In this document: positions 26,208 through 35,143 of the stretch, piece after piece
Layout: each line of letters opens with the position of its first letter
Position numbering within the stretch: position 1 is the stretch's first letter
DNA from: Clostridia bacterium
GTDB taxonomy: Bacteria > Bacillota > Clostridia > Christensenellales > Borkfalkiaceae
Direction: 5' to 3'
Length of the DNA stretch: 59,064 bases
Assembly (NCBI GenBank): GCA_029059705.1
Contig: JAIDVM010000028.1
Span: 1-59,064 of the forward strand
Notes under the pieces: model-generated
What the model was told of the DNA's origin: nothing
What the model saw: only the letters and a program-made list of their open reading frames with translations
Databases searched by the model: none
Made by a program: the position numbers and the translations under genes

Positions 26208-27515
26208 ATGTACGACGATATAGCCGCAATTTCCACGGCGAGCGGCACGGGCGGGGTTGCCATAATAAGAATAAGCGGAAAAAACGCTTTAAAAATAGCT
26301 TTAAATATGTTTTCGTCCTCGGCAAATTTAACCGAGGTTAAACCCAATTACATGTATTCGGGCAACATCGCGGGCGACGGATTTACCGACTACGGTTTTA
26401 TGGTTTACTTTAAAGCTCCCAAATCGTTTACGGGCGAGGATATCGTTGAGTTTCACTGTCACGGCGGCGCGGTAATTGCCCGCGGAATTTTAAAAAAAGC
26501 TCTCTCTTTTGGTGCGCGCGCAGCCGAGCGCGGCGAGTTCACAAGGCGCGCGTTTTTAAACGGAAAGCTTTCGCTTGCCTCCGCCGAGGGCATGGCGGAC
26601 ATGATTAACGCCGAAAGTCTTGCCCTCGTTCGCGCGGGCAGCATGATGTACAACGAAAAATTAACCGCCGAAGTCCGCGTTTTGCAGGATATTTTAAAGG
26701 ATTTGCTCGCGCGTTCGGCGGTGGAAATCGATTACCCCGAAGAGGACGAGGACGGCGTGGATTTTAACGCCATTTCTAACGAAATAAAAAAATTGAGCAA
26801 AAGCGTAACTTCGCTAATCACAACATATTCGGGGGGCAAAAAGCTTAAAAGCGGCGTTTCGGTGGCAATCTGCGGCAAACCGAACACGGGCAAAAGCTCG
26901 CTGCTCAACGCGCTTTTGGGATACGATAAGGCAATCGTTTCCTCGCAGGCGGGCACCACGCGCGATATTGTCGAGGGCGAAATAGAGCTTTTCGGCGTAA
27001 AATACATTTTAACCGACACCGCGGGCATACGCGAGCGTGCGGGCGAGGTTGAAAGCATCGGCATAGAGCGTGCAAAAAGCGCGGTTTTATCCGCTGATAT
27101 CGTGCTTTCGGTAACGGACGGCTCGGGCGAAGCCGAAATTCCCCGAAATTTCAGCGGCAACAAAATAACCGTTTTCAACAAGTGCGACAAGGTTAAACCC
27201 TTTGGCGGTTACGATATCGCCGTTTCGGCAAAGACGGGCGAAGGTCTTGAAGAATTAAAGAAAAAAATAGCCGACGCGGGCGTAGGCGAACCCGCGCTCG
27301 ACAAGGTTTTTATTGTGGAAGAAAGGCACTACGACGCGTTAAAGCGCGCCGAAAAATTTCTTTCTTCCGCCGCCGAAAACGTGGGCGCGTGCACGCTCGA
27401 TTTAATCACGGTCGATTTAAAAGAAGCGTGGGACGCCCTGGGTGAAATTACGGGCGAAACGGCGAACGAGGAAATAATTTCTTGTGTGTTTGAGAAGTTT
27501 TGCGTGGGGAAGTGA
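26208..27515 (+). CDS. mnmE: tRNA U34 5-carboxymethylaminomethyl-modifying GTPase
   Basis: 435 residues. N-terminal folate-binding domain (STASGTGGVAIIRISG, FTGEDIVEFHCHGG), helical domain with inserted G domain (G1 GKPNTGKSS, G3 DTAGIRE, G4 NKCD) and the C-terminal catalytic-Cys motif CVGK, equivalent to the usual C-I/L-GK. With MnmG it modifies the wobble uridine; mnmG is not in the window. First gene of a long plus-strand run. Confidence 0.97.
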   Translation: MYDDIAAISTASGTGGVAIIRISGKNALKIALNMFSSSANLTEVKPNYMYSGNIAGDGFTDYGFMVYFKAPKSFTGEDIVEFHCHGGAVIARGILKKALSFGARAAERGEFTRRAFLNGKLSLASAEGMADMINAESLALVRAGSMMYNEKLTAEVRVLQDILKDLLARSAVEIDYPEEDEDGVDFNAISNEIKKLSKSVTSLITTYSGGKKLKSGVSVAICGKPNTGKSSLLNALLGYDKAIVSSQAGTTRDIVEGEIELFGVKYILTDTAGIRERAGEVESIGIERAKSAVLSADIVLSVTDGSGEAEIPRNFSGNKITVFNKCDKVKPFGGYDIAVSAKTGEGLEELKKKIADAGVGEPALDKVFIVEERHYDALKRAEKFLSSAAENVGACTLDLITVDLKEAWDALGEITGETANEEIISCVFEKFCVGK

Positions 27516-27539
27516 CATCGTATATAAGGTGAACTATTT

Positions 27540-28427
27540 ATGGTCAATTTGGAATTATACCGCGTGTTTTACACGGTTGCAAAGTGCGGCTCTTTAACCA
27601 AAGCCGCGCAGGAGCTTTACATATCCCAGCCCGCCGTGTCGCAGGCTATTAAACAGCTCGAAACGCAAACGGGCGTTTCGCTTTTTAACCGCACCCACAA
27701 GGGCATGGTGCTTTCCGCCGCGGGCGGCAAAATAATTTTCAAACAGGTTGAAGAGGCGCTTTCGCTTTTGGACGAAGCCGAGCGCAAGCTGCTCGAAACG
27801 AACACTACCGCAACGGGCACGATAAGAATTGCCGCAACCGATTCTATCTTCGCGCACGTGCTTGCCGACAAAATTGCCGAATTCAGCCAAAGAGAGCCCG
27901 CGGTAAAGCTCGAACTCGTTTCGTCCACCTCGCCTAACACAATCGACTGGCTTAAAGACGGCAAGTGCGACGTGGCTTTTATAAACCTTCCGTTAGAGGA
28001 CGACGACGTGCGTTTTTGCGGCGCGATAACGCATTTATCCGACGTTTTTATTGCGGGGGAAAGGTTTAAACAGCTTAAAAACAAAGAAATTCAGCTCAAT
28101 TCTTTGCAGGAATATCCGCTTTTAATGATTGAAAGCGGCACGGTGTTTATGCGCGAGTTTGCAAAAACGACAAGCGCGCTCGGCGTTTCGTTAAACCCCG
28201 ATTTCGAAGTGGCTAACTGGGATTTAATGAAAAAACTGATAATAAAGGGCATGGGCGTTGGCTGCATACCCCGCGAATACTGCCTTAACGAGCTTGCAAA
28301 CGGCGAGCTGTTCGAGCTGAACGTAACGCCGCCGCTGCCCGTGCGCGGGGTGGGCATTGCGCTTGCAAAAAACGTTACGCCCTCGTTTGCGATAAAGGAA
28401 TTTTTGTCGTTATTCGGCAAAATTTAA
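27540..28427 (+). CDS. LysR family transcriptional regulator
   Basis: 295 residues, normal length. N-terminal winged HTH (FYTVAKCGSLTKAAQELYISQPAVSQAIKQLE) and a C-terminal periplasmic-binding-like co-inducer domain (TGTIRIAATDSIFAHVLADKI onward). AAGGTGA lies before the ATG. Sits between mnmE and holA in the same orientation, without a divergent partner gene, so the target is unknown. Confidence 0.93.
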   Translation: MVNLELYRVFYTVAKCGSLTKAAQELYISQPAVSQAIKQLETQTGVSLFNRTHKGMVLSAAGGKIIFKQVEEALSLLDEAERKLLETNTTATGTIRIAATDSIFAHVLADKIAEFSQREPAVKLELVSSTSPNTIDWLKDGKCDVAFINLPLEDDDVRFCGAITHLSDVFIAGERFKQLKNKEIQLNSLQEYPLLMIESGTVFMREFAKTTSALGVSLNPDFEVANWDLMKKLIIKGMGVGCIPREYCLNELANGELFELNVTPPLPVRGVGIALAKNVTPSFAIKEFLSLFGKI

Positions 28428-28438
28428 AAAGGTGCGCC

Positions 28439-29419
28439 ATGAAATTTACCGAACTTAAAAACAGCATAGCCGAGGGGGCGAAATCCGTTTACCTTTTAGA
28501 GGGCGACGACGCGTATTTCCGCCGCAAGGGCGAAGAAATGTTAAAAGCCGCCTTTTTGCAGTTCCCCGAACTCAACTTTTCGTCGTTCGAAGGCGAAACG
28601 CTTAAAGGGGGCGGCGTAAACGCGCTTGTTTCCGCGGTTAAAAACTATCCGTTCATGTCCGAAAAGCGGCTTGTTAAGGTAACCGAATTTTACCCTTCGG
28701 AAAGCGAGTTTGAAAATTATTTAAAGCCGTTATTCGAAGATTTTCCGCAATCGGCCATACTGATAATAATCAACGCCGGCGCGAAAAAGGGCGTGGATTT
28801 AAAAAGAAAGCACGCGGTAACTTACGTAGACTGCAACCGCTCTGACAACGAAACGGTTGCGCGCTGGGCTTATATAACCTTAAAGCGCGCGGGAGTTACG
28901 GCTTCAACCGCCGTGTGCGAAAGCATAGCCGCCTATTGTCTTGCCGATATGTCGCGCGTTTCGGTGGAGGTTGAAAAGCTAATCGCCTTTAAAAGCGGCG
29001 GCACGCTGACCCAAGCCGACGTGGACGATTTGGTTTTTAAGGACGCCGACTACAAGCTTTACGAGCTGACAAACACCGTCGCGCGCAGGGATTTTAATAA
29101 GTTTTGCCTTATTTTAAGCGAGCTTACGGGCAAAAACGGCGACGAAATTTATATTTTAAACGGGCTTTTCAATTACTTTAAAAATTTATTAACCGTTTTA
29201 ACCTCGCGCGACAGCGACGCGTCTTTGGCGGCGACCTTGAAAATGAAGGAATACGGCGTTAAAAAGAGCCGCGAACAAGCTGAAATTATAGGCGAAAAAA
29301 AGCTTTCTTTATACGTTCGCGGCATATACTCGGTTATATCCGAAGTTAAGAGCGGGCAAACCACCCCGCAAAACGCCCTGCAAACGGCGCAAAATCTTAT
29401 ATTTTTCGGCAGCGTTTAA
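28439..29419 (+). CDS. holA: DNA polymerase III subunit delta
   Basis: 326 residues. YLLEGDDAYFRRKGEEML at the N terminus and the degenerate AAA+ body (MSEKRLVKVTEFYPSE) match HolA, the wrench of the clamp loader; the C-terminal collar domain follows (NGLFNYFKNLLTVL). Eleven bp after the LysR gene. Confidence 0.93.
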   Translation: MKFTELKNSIAEGAKSVYLLEGDDAYFRRKGEEMLKAAFLQFPELNFSSFEGETLKGGGVNALVSAVKNYPFMSEKRLVKVTEFYPSESEFENYLKPLFEDFPQSAILIIINAGAKKGVDLKRKHAVTYVDCNRSDNETVARWAYITLKRAGVTASTAVCESIAAYCLADMSRVSVEVEKLIAFKSGGTLTQADVDDLVFKDADYKLYELTNTVARRDFNKFCLILSELTGKNGDEIYILNGLFNYFKNLLTVLTSRDSDASLAATLKMKEYGVKKSREQAEIIGEKKLSLYVRGIYSVISEVKSGQTTPQNALQTAQNLIFFGSV

Positions 29420-29498
29420 AATTATTTGCCTTTAAACGCTTTATTTTTTAAAGTTTTAATTATATAATAGAAAAAAGAATTTTTGTTTGGAACGCGTT

Positions 29499-30320
29499 AT
29501 GGACGTTATTTATAAAGCATGGGAAAACTTAAACGACAACTTTTTCGGTAAATTCGGCGGCAACTGGCTGTTGTACGTTTTTGAATTTATCATGTTTTTC
29601 GTGCTGTTTTACCTTATGTTTAAGGTGCTTAAAAGCAACAGGGCAAACAGGTTTATTGCCGTAAACGTAATTGTTATCATTTTCACGACAATCGTTTTTG
29701 CCGTTGCGGGTTTTGCGCCGCACATGAGCGTAATAATAATTTTCATGTACGCGTTAATCGTGTTCATTATGTACAACACGGAAATAAAAAGGCTGTTTTT
29801 CGATTCGCGCGTTAAAAAGCGCAAAAGCGACCACATAGACGTTACGGGCATAGAAAGGGTAATAGACGAAACGGTGCGCGCCGTGCAAAACATGTCTAAA
29901 AACGACATAGGCGCGTTAATCGTTCTTTCCAACGACAACCTGCCCGAGGGAATAATAGAGAGCGGAACTGTTATAAACGCGGATATAACCTCGCAGATGA
30001 TAGAGGCGGTTTTCTACCCCAAAGCTCCTTTGCACGACGGCGCGCTGATAGTAGAAGGCAACAAAATTTACGCCGCGGGCTGCTTTTTACCGATAGCCCA
30101 AAACGAAAACCTGCCCAAGGACATGGGCAGCCGCCACCGCGCCGCGCTGGGCGTTACAACGGTTGCAAGCGTTACGGCTATCGTCGTTTCCGAAGAAACG
30201 GGCATAATTTCGATAGTTAAAAACGGCGAAATCAAAAAGAAGTATGCGGATGCGGCGGACCTTAAAAACGCGCTTTCCGAATACTACTGGTCAGACTTAA
30301 CCGCGGAGGGCAAATTATGA
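29499..30320 (+). CDS. cdaA: diadenylate cyclase CdaA
   Basis: 273 residues from ATG 29499 (an in-frame TTG at 29487 is less likely). Three N-terminal TM helices (about 24-85) followed by the DAC domain with LHDGALIV and GSRHRAALG, the ATP-binding and catalytic motifs. Makes c-di-AMP from two ATP at the membrane, essential for osmotic and wall homeostasis in Bacillota. The usual neighbours are cdaR and glmM; here only a 39-residue CdaR-like stub follows, overlapping by 4 bp. Confidence 0.95.
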   Translation: MDVIYKAWENLNDNFFGKFGGNWLLYVFEFIMFFVLFYLMFKVLKSNRANRFIAVNVIVIIFTTIVFAVAGFAPHMSVIIIFMYALIVFIMYNTEIKRLFFDSRVKKRKSDHIDVTGIERVIDETVRAVQNMSKNDIGALIVLSNDNLPEGIIESGTVINADITSQMIEAVFYPKAPLHDGALIVEGNKIYAAGCFLPIAQNENLPKDMGSRHRAALGVTTVASVTAIVVSEETGIISIVKNGEIKKKYADAADLKNALSEYYWSDLTAEGKL

Positions 30321-30436
30321 AAAAGTTAAAAGAGTTTTTTATAAATCTTCTCACAAAAAACTGGGGAATCAAATTGCTTGCGCTCGCGCTTGCCGCAGTA
30401 GTCGTTATATTAGTAAACGTAAACCCCATGGCTTAA
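30317..30436 (+). pseudogene. cdaR: 39-residue CdaR (YbbR-protein) N-terminal stub
   Basis: ATG overlaps the cdaA stop (ATGA). Translates to a basic start, MKKLKEFF, then LLTKNWGIKLLALALAAVVV and a stop at 30436. This is exactly the N-terminal cytosolic plus TM segment of CdaR (family pattern: N-W-x-L-K-L-L-x-L), but all extracytoplasmic YbbR repeats are missing. The next gene starts 13 bp later, so no remnant remains. Either a decayed gene or a real micro-regulator of CdaA; intact frame, start and overlap favour expression. Confidence 0.7.
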
Positions 30437-30448
30437 ACCGAGGTTAAA

Positions 30449-31648
30449 ATGAATACAGTTCGCATACCCGAAATTCTTTTGCCCGCCGACGGCGCGGACA
30501 TGCAAAAGTGGGCGGTAAACGCCTGCGACCAATATACTTCGGACGGGGATTATTGGAAGGAGGTTGCCAAAATAACGGACGGCAGCCCTTCGGCGTTTAA
30601 TCTCATCTTTCCCGAAATTTATTTAAACGATAAGCCCGAACAGCGTATTGCGCGGATTAACAAAACCATGCGCGAATACCTTTCGGGCAAAGTTTTTAAA
30701 AGCGTGTCGGGCGGTTTTATTCTTGTCGAACGCGCCACGCAGTCGGGCACGCGCACGGGGATAGTTCTCGCAATCGATTTGGAGGATTATTCCTTTGCCG
30801 CGGGCACTAAGGCTTTAATCCGCTCTACCGAGGCAACCATTTTAGAAAGAATTCCCCCGCGCGTGGAAATCCGCAAAAACGCGCCCGTGGAGCTGCCGCA
30901 CGTTATGCTTTTATACGACGACGAAACAAATTCCGTTTTAAATTCAGTCAAGCGCGGCAAGGTTTTATACGATTTTAATTTAATGCTCGGCGGCGGCAGA
31001 GTTAAGGGCACTTACATAGATAACGCCGAAGAAGTGACAGCCGCCTTTTACGCGCTTTTGTCAAGCGAACGCGCAATAAAAAAATACGGCAGGGACGAAA
31101 AGCTTTTGTTTGCCGTTGGCGACGGAAACCATTCGCTTGCCACCGCAAAAACGTGCTGGGAAAATTTAAAGGCGACCCTTTCAAAAGAGGAGCTGGCAAA
31201 CCACCCCGCGCGCTACGCTTTGGTGGAGGCGGTAAACATTTACGACCCCGCTTTAAACTTCGAACCCATTCACAGGCTTATAAAGTGCGGCAATCCGCAA
31301 AAATTCGCCGCGGGACTGAAAACTTCGGGGCGGTCGAAAGCGTATATTGTAATAGACGGCAAAAAGAAAGAAATTCCCTTTAACGAAGATATTCCATGCG
31401 GCATACGCGGACTTGACGGCTATATTTCGGAATTTTTAAAGGAAAACGGCGGCGAAGCGGATTATATACACGGCGAAAGCGAGCTTGCCGAATTCACAAA
31501 AAACGGCGGCGCGGGAGTAATTTTGCCGCCTATTAAAAAGGACGATTTTTTCCGTTTGATAATAAACGGCGGCAATCTGCCCAAAAAGACCTTTTCAATG
31601 GGCGAGGGCAACGAAAAGAGATATTATATCGAGGCGAAAAAAATTTAA
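30449..31648 (+). CDS. DUF1015 family protein
   Basis: 399 residues. Family features: VNACDQYTSDGDYWKEV near the N terminus and FAVGDGNHSLATAKTCWE in the middle. The family has been linked to serine kinase-like (SerK) folds, and the biochemical role of most bacterial members is not known; I do not assign one. Starts 13 bp after the cdaR stub and 12 bp before aspartokinase. Confidence 0.9.
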   Translation: MNTVRIPEILLPADGADMQKWAVNACDQYTSDGDYWKEVAKITDGSPSAFNLIFPEIYLNDKPEQRIARINKTMREYLSGKVFKSVSGGFILVERATQSGTRTGIVLAIDLEDYSFAAGTKALIRSTEATILERIPPRVEIRKNAPVELPHVMLLYDDETNSVLNSVKRGKVLYDFNLMLGGGRVKGTYIDNAEEVTAAFYALLSSERAIKKYGRDEKLLFAVGDGNHSLATAKTCWENLKATLSKEELANHPARYALVEAVNIYDPALNFEPIHRLIKCGNPQKFAAGLKTSGRSKAYIVIDGKKKEIPFNEDIPCGIRGLDGYISEFLKENGGEADYIHGESELAEFTKNGGAGVILPPIKKDDFFRLIINGGNLPKKTFSMGEGNEKRYYIEAKKI

Positions 31649-31660
31649 AGACGGGGCAAT

Positions 31661-32980
31661 ATGGCTATAAAGGTTTGCAAATTCGGCGGAACGTCCATGG
31701 CGGACGGCAACGTAATAAATAACGTAAAAAAAATAATCGACGGCGATAAGGAGAGGAAGTTTATCATAGTTTCCGCCCCCGGCAAGCGCTATTCGGCGGA
31801 TATAAAGGTAACCGACCTTTTATACAATTCCTACAACGCGTTAATTTCGGGCGGCGACTTTAAAGGCGCGTTCGCCGCGGTTAAAGCGCGCTTTGTTTCG
31901 GTAGTTAAAGAGCTTAACCTCGTTTTTGATATAAATTCCGTGCTAAACGAAACGGAGCAACGCATAATTGACGAAAAAAGCGAGGATTTTACCGCTTCGC
32001 GCGGGGAATATCTTTGCGCGCGCATAGTTGCCGAGGTTTTAAACGCTAAGTTTATCGACGCGGAAAACGTGATTTTCTTTGATGAAAACGGCGCTTTAAA
32101 CGGCGAAAAGTCTTATAAAGCCATTGCGGAGGCGGTAAAGGACGCGCCCCGCGCGGTTTTCCCCGGCTTTTACGGCAGGGGCGCGGACGGAAAGGTTAAA
32201 ACCTTTTCCCGCGGGGGTTCGGATATTTCGGGCGCGATAGTCGCCCGCGCAGTGCACGCCTCGCTTTACGAAAACTGGACGGACGTTTCGGGCTTTCTCG
32301 CGTGCGACCCGAGAATAGTAAACAGCCCCAAAAAAATAAAGAGCATTTCTTATAAAGAGCTGCGCGAGCTCAGCTACATGGGCGCAAACGTGCTCCATTC
32401 CGAGTCGATTTTCCCCGTGCGCCGCGCAAATATCCCCATAAACATCAAAAACACCTTCCGACCCGAGGACGAGGGCACGCTTATTTTGCCCACCGCGCGC
32501 TACACCCCGTGCGGCAACACGGTTACGGGCGTTGCGGGCAAAAAGAATTTCACGGTTATATTCATTGAAAAATCCTTAATGAATTCCGAAGTCGGATTTA
32601 TTGCCGACGTTTTAAACGTACTCAAAAAGGAGGGCGTGCCCGTCGAGCATATCCCTTCGGGCATAGACACCATGTCGCTCGTCGTCGAAAGCGAGCGGTT
32701 GCAGGGCGAAAAGCTTAACCGCGTTTTGGAAGAAATTAAGGAGGCGGTGCAGCCCGACGTTGTTAGGGTAATCGAAAACATCGCGCTCATCGCAACGGTG
32801 GGGCACGGCATGTCGTCGTCCGTCGGCACTTCGTCGCGTCTGTTTTCGGCAATCGCCGCGGCGAACATAAACGTTAAGATGATTGACCAGGGCTCGAGCG
32901 AAATAAACATTATAGTAGGCGTAAATAACGACGATTACGAAAAGTGCATAAAGGCGATTTACGGCGAGTTTTTCGCTTAA
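31661..32980 (+). CDS. aspartate kinase (monofunctional, two ACT domains)
   Basis: 439 residues. Kinase motif KVCKFGGTSMADGN at the start, FSRGGSDISGAIVARAV and the Asp-binding WTDVSGFLACDP; C-terminal tandem ACT domains (about 290-439) typical of allosteric feedback control. First step of the Lys/Thr/Met pathway. Length and insertion pattern resemble the long YclM/ThrA-type class. Upstream of the aro cluster, so aspartate-family and aromatic amino-acid synthesis are adjacent. Confidence 0.94.
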   Translation: MAIKVCKFGGTSMADGNVINNVKKIIDGDKERKFIIVSAPGKRYSADIKVTDLLYNSYNALISGGDFKGAFAAVKARFVSVVKELNLVFDINSVLNETEQRIIDEKSEDFTASRGEYLCARIVAEVLNAKFIDAENVIFFDENGALNGEKSYKAIAEAVKDAPRAVFPGFYGRGADGKVKTFSRGGSDISGAIVARAVHASLYENWTDVSGFLACDPRIVNSPKKIKSISYKELRELSYMGANVLHSESIFPVRRANIPINIKNTFRPEDEGTLILPTARYTPCGNTVTGVAGKKNFTVIFIEKSLMNSEVGFIADVLNVLKKEGVPVEHIPSGIDTMSLVVESERLQGEKLNRVLEEIKEAVQPDVVRVIENIALIATVGHGMSSSVGTSSRLFSAIAAANINVKMIDQGSSEINIIVGVNNDDYEKCIKAIYGEFFA

Positions 32981-32999
32981 TCCGTACTGCGTAAAGTAA

Positions 33000-34016
33000 A
33001 TGATACAAAGGAAAAAACTTTCTAAAAAGCTTTTAATTTTAATAATAACCGCGTGCTTTATTGCGGTTTTCGCTGCGGCAATTTTAATTACCAACGCGTT
33101 TATTCCCGTAAAATATCTTTCGGCGTACTGCGTTGCGGCTGATAAAAACAAGCAGGGCGACCTTAGAGTAACCTTTTTAAACGTGGGGCACGGCGACTGC
33201 ACTTTGGTTGAATTCCCCGACGGCAAAACTCTTTTAATCGACGGCGGCAACGGCAGATACACCACAAACCTTTCGGTTTTAAGGCTGTTGAATTGCCGCG
33301 GGGTGGATAAAATAGATTATCTCGTGTGCACTTCGGTGCGCGGCGAAAACTGCGGCGGGCTTGCCGAGGTTTTAAAGTATAAAAGCGTGGGCACGGTTTA
33401 TATGCCCTATTGCACAAATACGAATATAACCGGCGATTACCGCAGCTTTTGCGAGGCGGTTAAAGCCTCTTTGCAAAACGGAACCGAGGTTAAGTATTGC
33501 GAATACGGCGAGGGCGTTTTCGAAAGCGGTTACAGCTTTTGCTTTCTTGCGCCGTCGGTGCGCTCCAACCCCGAGGGCGAGTACGCCGCGCTTAACAAAA
33601 GCCCCTCAAACGCCAACATTTCAAACGCTTCGGCGGTAATGTGGATTGAATGCGGGAAAACGCGGCTTTTGTTTTTGGGTAATCTGCTTACGGACAAGCT
33701 AAATTCGCTTTTAAACGCGGGCAAAAACGGAATGCTTGAAATAAACGGCAAAACGGTTGATTTGCGCCTGTGCAATATAGTAAAGGTAGCCAACCACGGC
33801 GACAAAGCTTCGGCTTGCGCGGAATTATATGATTTTATTCTGGCGGAAGCGGCAATAATTTCCGTGGGCGAAAACGCGCGCGGCTGCCCCGCGAACAGCG
33901 TTATTTCCGACGTTACAAGCGCAAACGCGGAGCTTTACCGAACGGATTTTAACGGAACGGTAACCGTAAAATCGGGCGGCGGCGAAAAGGCGGAAATTTT
34001 TAAGGAGAAGGAATGA
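33000..34016 (+). CDS. secreted ComEC/Rec2-like metallo-beta-lactamase-fold protein lacking metal ligands
   Basis: 338 residues. One N-terminal TM helix or signal anchor (about 10-33), then an MBL-fold domain like the ComEC C-terminal domain: RVTFLNVGHGDCTLVEFPDG and TLLIDGGNG are typical. At the site where the family has T-H-x-H-x-D-H-x-G-G this protein has TSVRGENCGG, so all four metal ligands are changed; the later G-D is G-N (FLGNLL), though NHGDKAS keeps one His. Probably not a hydrolase. Its stop overlaps aroC's start by 4 bp, so it is in the operon. Confidence 0.82.
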   Translation: MIQRKKLSKKLLILIITACFIAVFAAAILITNAFIPVKYLSAYCVAADKNKQGDLRVTFLNVGHGDCTLVEFPDGKTLLIDGGNGRYTTNLSVLRLLNCRGVDKIDYLVCTSVRGENCGGLAEVLKYKSVGTVYMPYCTNTNITGDYRSFCEAVKASLQNGTEVKYCEYGEGVFESGYSFCFLAPSVRSNPEGEYAALNKSPSNANISNASAVMWIECGKTRLLFLGNLLTDKLNSLLNAGKNGMLEINGKTVDLRLCNIVKVANHGDKASACAELYDFILAEAAIISVGENARGCPANSVISDVTSANAELYRTDFNGTVTVKSGGGEKAEIFKEKE

Positions 34017-35140
34017 AACTTACAACGGCGGGGGAATCCCACGGCAAGGCTTTAACGGGCATAATCGAGGGCTTGCCTTCTAATCTTTTGCTGGATATAG
34101 AAGAAATTAATGCGCTTTTGGCGCTACGGCAAAGCGGTTACGGCAGAGGCGCGCGCCAAAAAATCGAGCGCGACAAAATTGAAATTTTAAGCGGCGTAAG
34201 AAACCGTTTAACCTTGGGCAGCCCGCTCGCCTTTTTGGTCGTCAATAAAGATTACGAAAACTGGCGCGAATATATGGCGCCCGAGGGGTGCGACGTTCAA
34301 AAGCGCGTTTTAACGCGCGTCCGCCCCGGACACGCCGATTTGACGGGGGTTATTAAATACGACCAGACGGACGCCCGCAACGTTTTGGAGCGCGCAAGCG
34401 CAAGGGAAACCGCGGTGCGCGTTGCGGCGGGCGGCGTTTTTATGCAATACCTTAAAAGCTTCGGCGTGGAAATTAGCGGCTACGTTAAAAGCGTTTGCGG
34501 AATAGAGGACGAAAAAGCTTACGCCTTTGAAGAGCTTAAAAGGGCGAAAAACGAACCGCTTTTTATGCTCGATAGCGAAAAACAGCAAAAAGCAATGCGC
34601 CTTTTGGACAAGCTGAAAGAGGACGGCGACACGGCGGGCGGCGTAATAGAAATCCGCGTAAAGGGCTTAAAGTCTGGCTTTGGCAGCTGCATGCAGTATT
34701 CAACCAAGTTAGACGCAATTTTATGCGCCGCGGCAATGAGCGTGCAGGCAATAAAGGGCGTTGAAACAGGGCTTGGCTTTAAGGCGGCAAGCCTTTGCGG
34801 CAGCGAAGTCCACGACGAAATTTTTTATAAAAATAACCGTTTTTACCGCACGACGAACAACGCGGGGGGAATAGAGGGCGGCATGTCCAACGGCGAAGAA
34901 ATTGTGCTCCGCGCGGCAATGAAACCCATTCCCACACTTATGAAAGGCTTGCAAACTGTCGATTATTTAACTAAACAACCCGCGGCGGCGGCGGGCGAAA
35001 GAAGCGACGTGTGCGCAATCTGCGCCGCGGAAATAGTTTTGGAAAGCGCGGTAGCATGCGTCCTTGCCGAAGTCGTTTCAAACCGCCTCGGCGGCGACAA
35101 CATGCGCGAGCAGCTTGAAAGATATAAAAATTTAAGGTAA
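34013..35140 (+). CDS. aroC: chorismate synthase
   Basis: 375 residues. TTAGESHGKALTGIIEGLPS at the N terminus with RQSGYGRGARQKIE, and RPGHADLTGVIKYDQTDAR, give the flavin-dependent active-site signatures; NNAGGIEGGMSNGE near 285 is diagnostic. Converts EPSP to chorismate. First of aroC-B-E-Q-K; aroA (EPSP synthase) and a DAHP synthase are not in the window. Confidence 0.97.
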   Translation: MKLTTAGESHGKALTGIIEGLPSNLLLDIEEINALLALRQSGYGRGARQKIERDKIEILSGVRNRLTLGSPLAFLVVNKDYENWREYMAPEGCDVQKRVLTRVRPGHADLTGVIKYDQTDARNVLERASARETAVRVAAGGVFMQYLKSFGVEISGYVKSVCGIEDEKAYAFEELKRAKNEPLFMLDSEKQQKAMRLLDKLKEDGDTAGGVIEIRVKGLKSGFGSCMQYSTKLDAILCAAAMSVQAIKGVETGLGFKAASLCGSEVHDEIFYKNNRFYRTTNNAGGIEGGMSNGEEIVLRAAMKPIPTLMKGLQTVDYLTKQPAAAAGERSDVCAICAAEIVLESAVACVLAEVVSNRLGGDNMREQLERYKNLR

Positions 35141-35143
35141 ATT

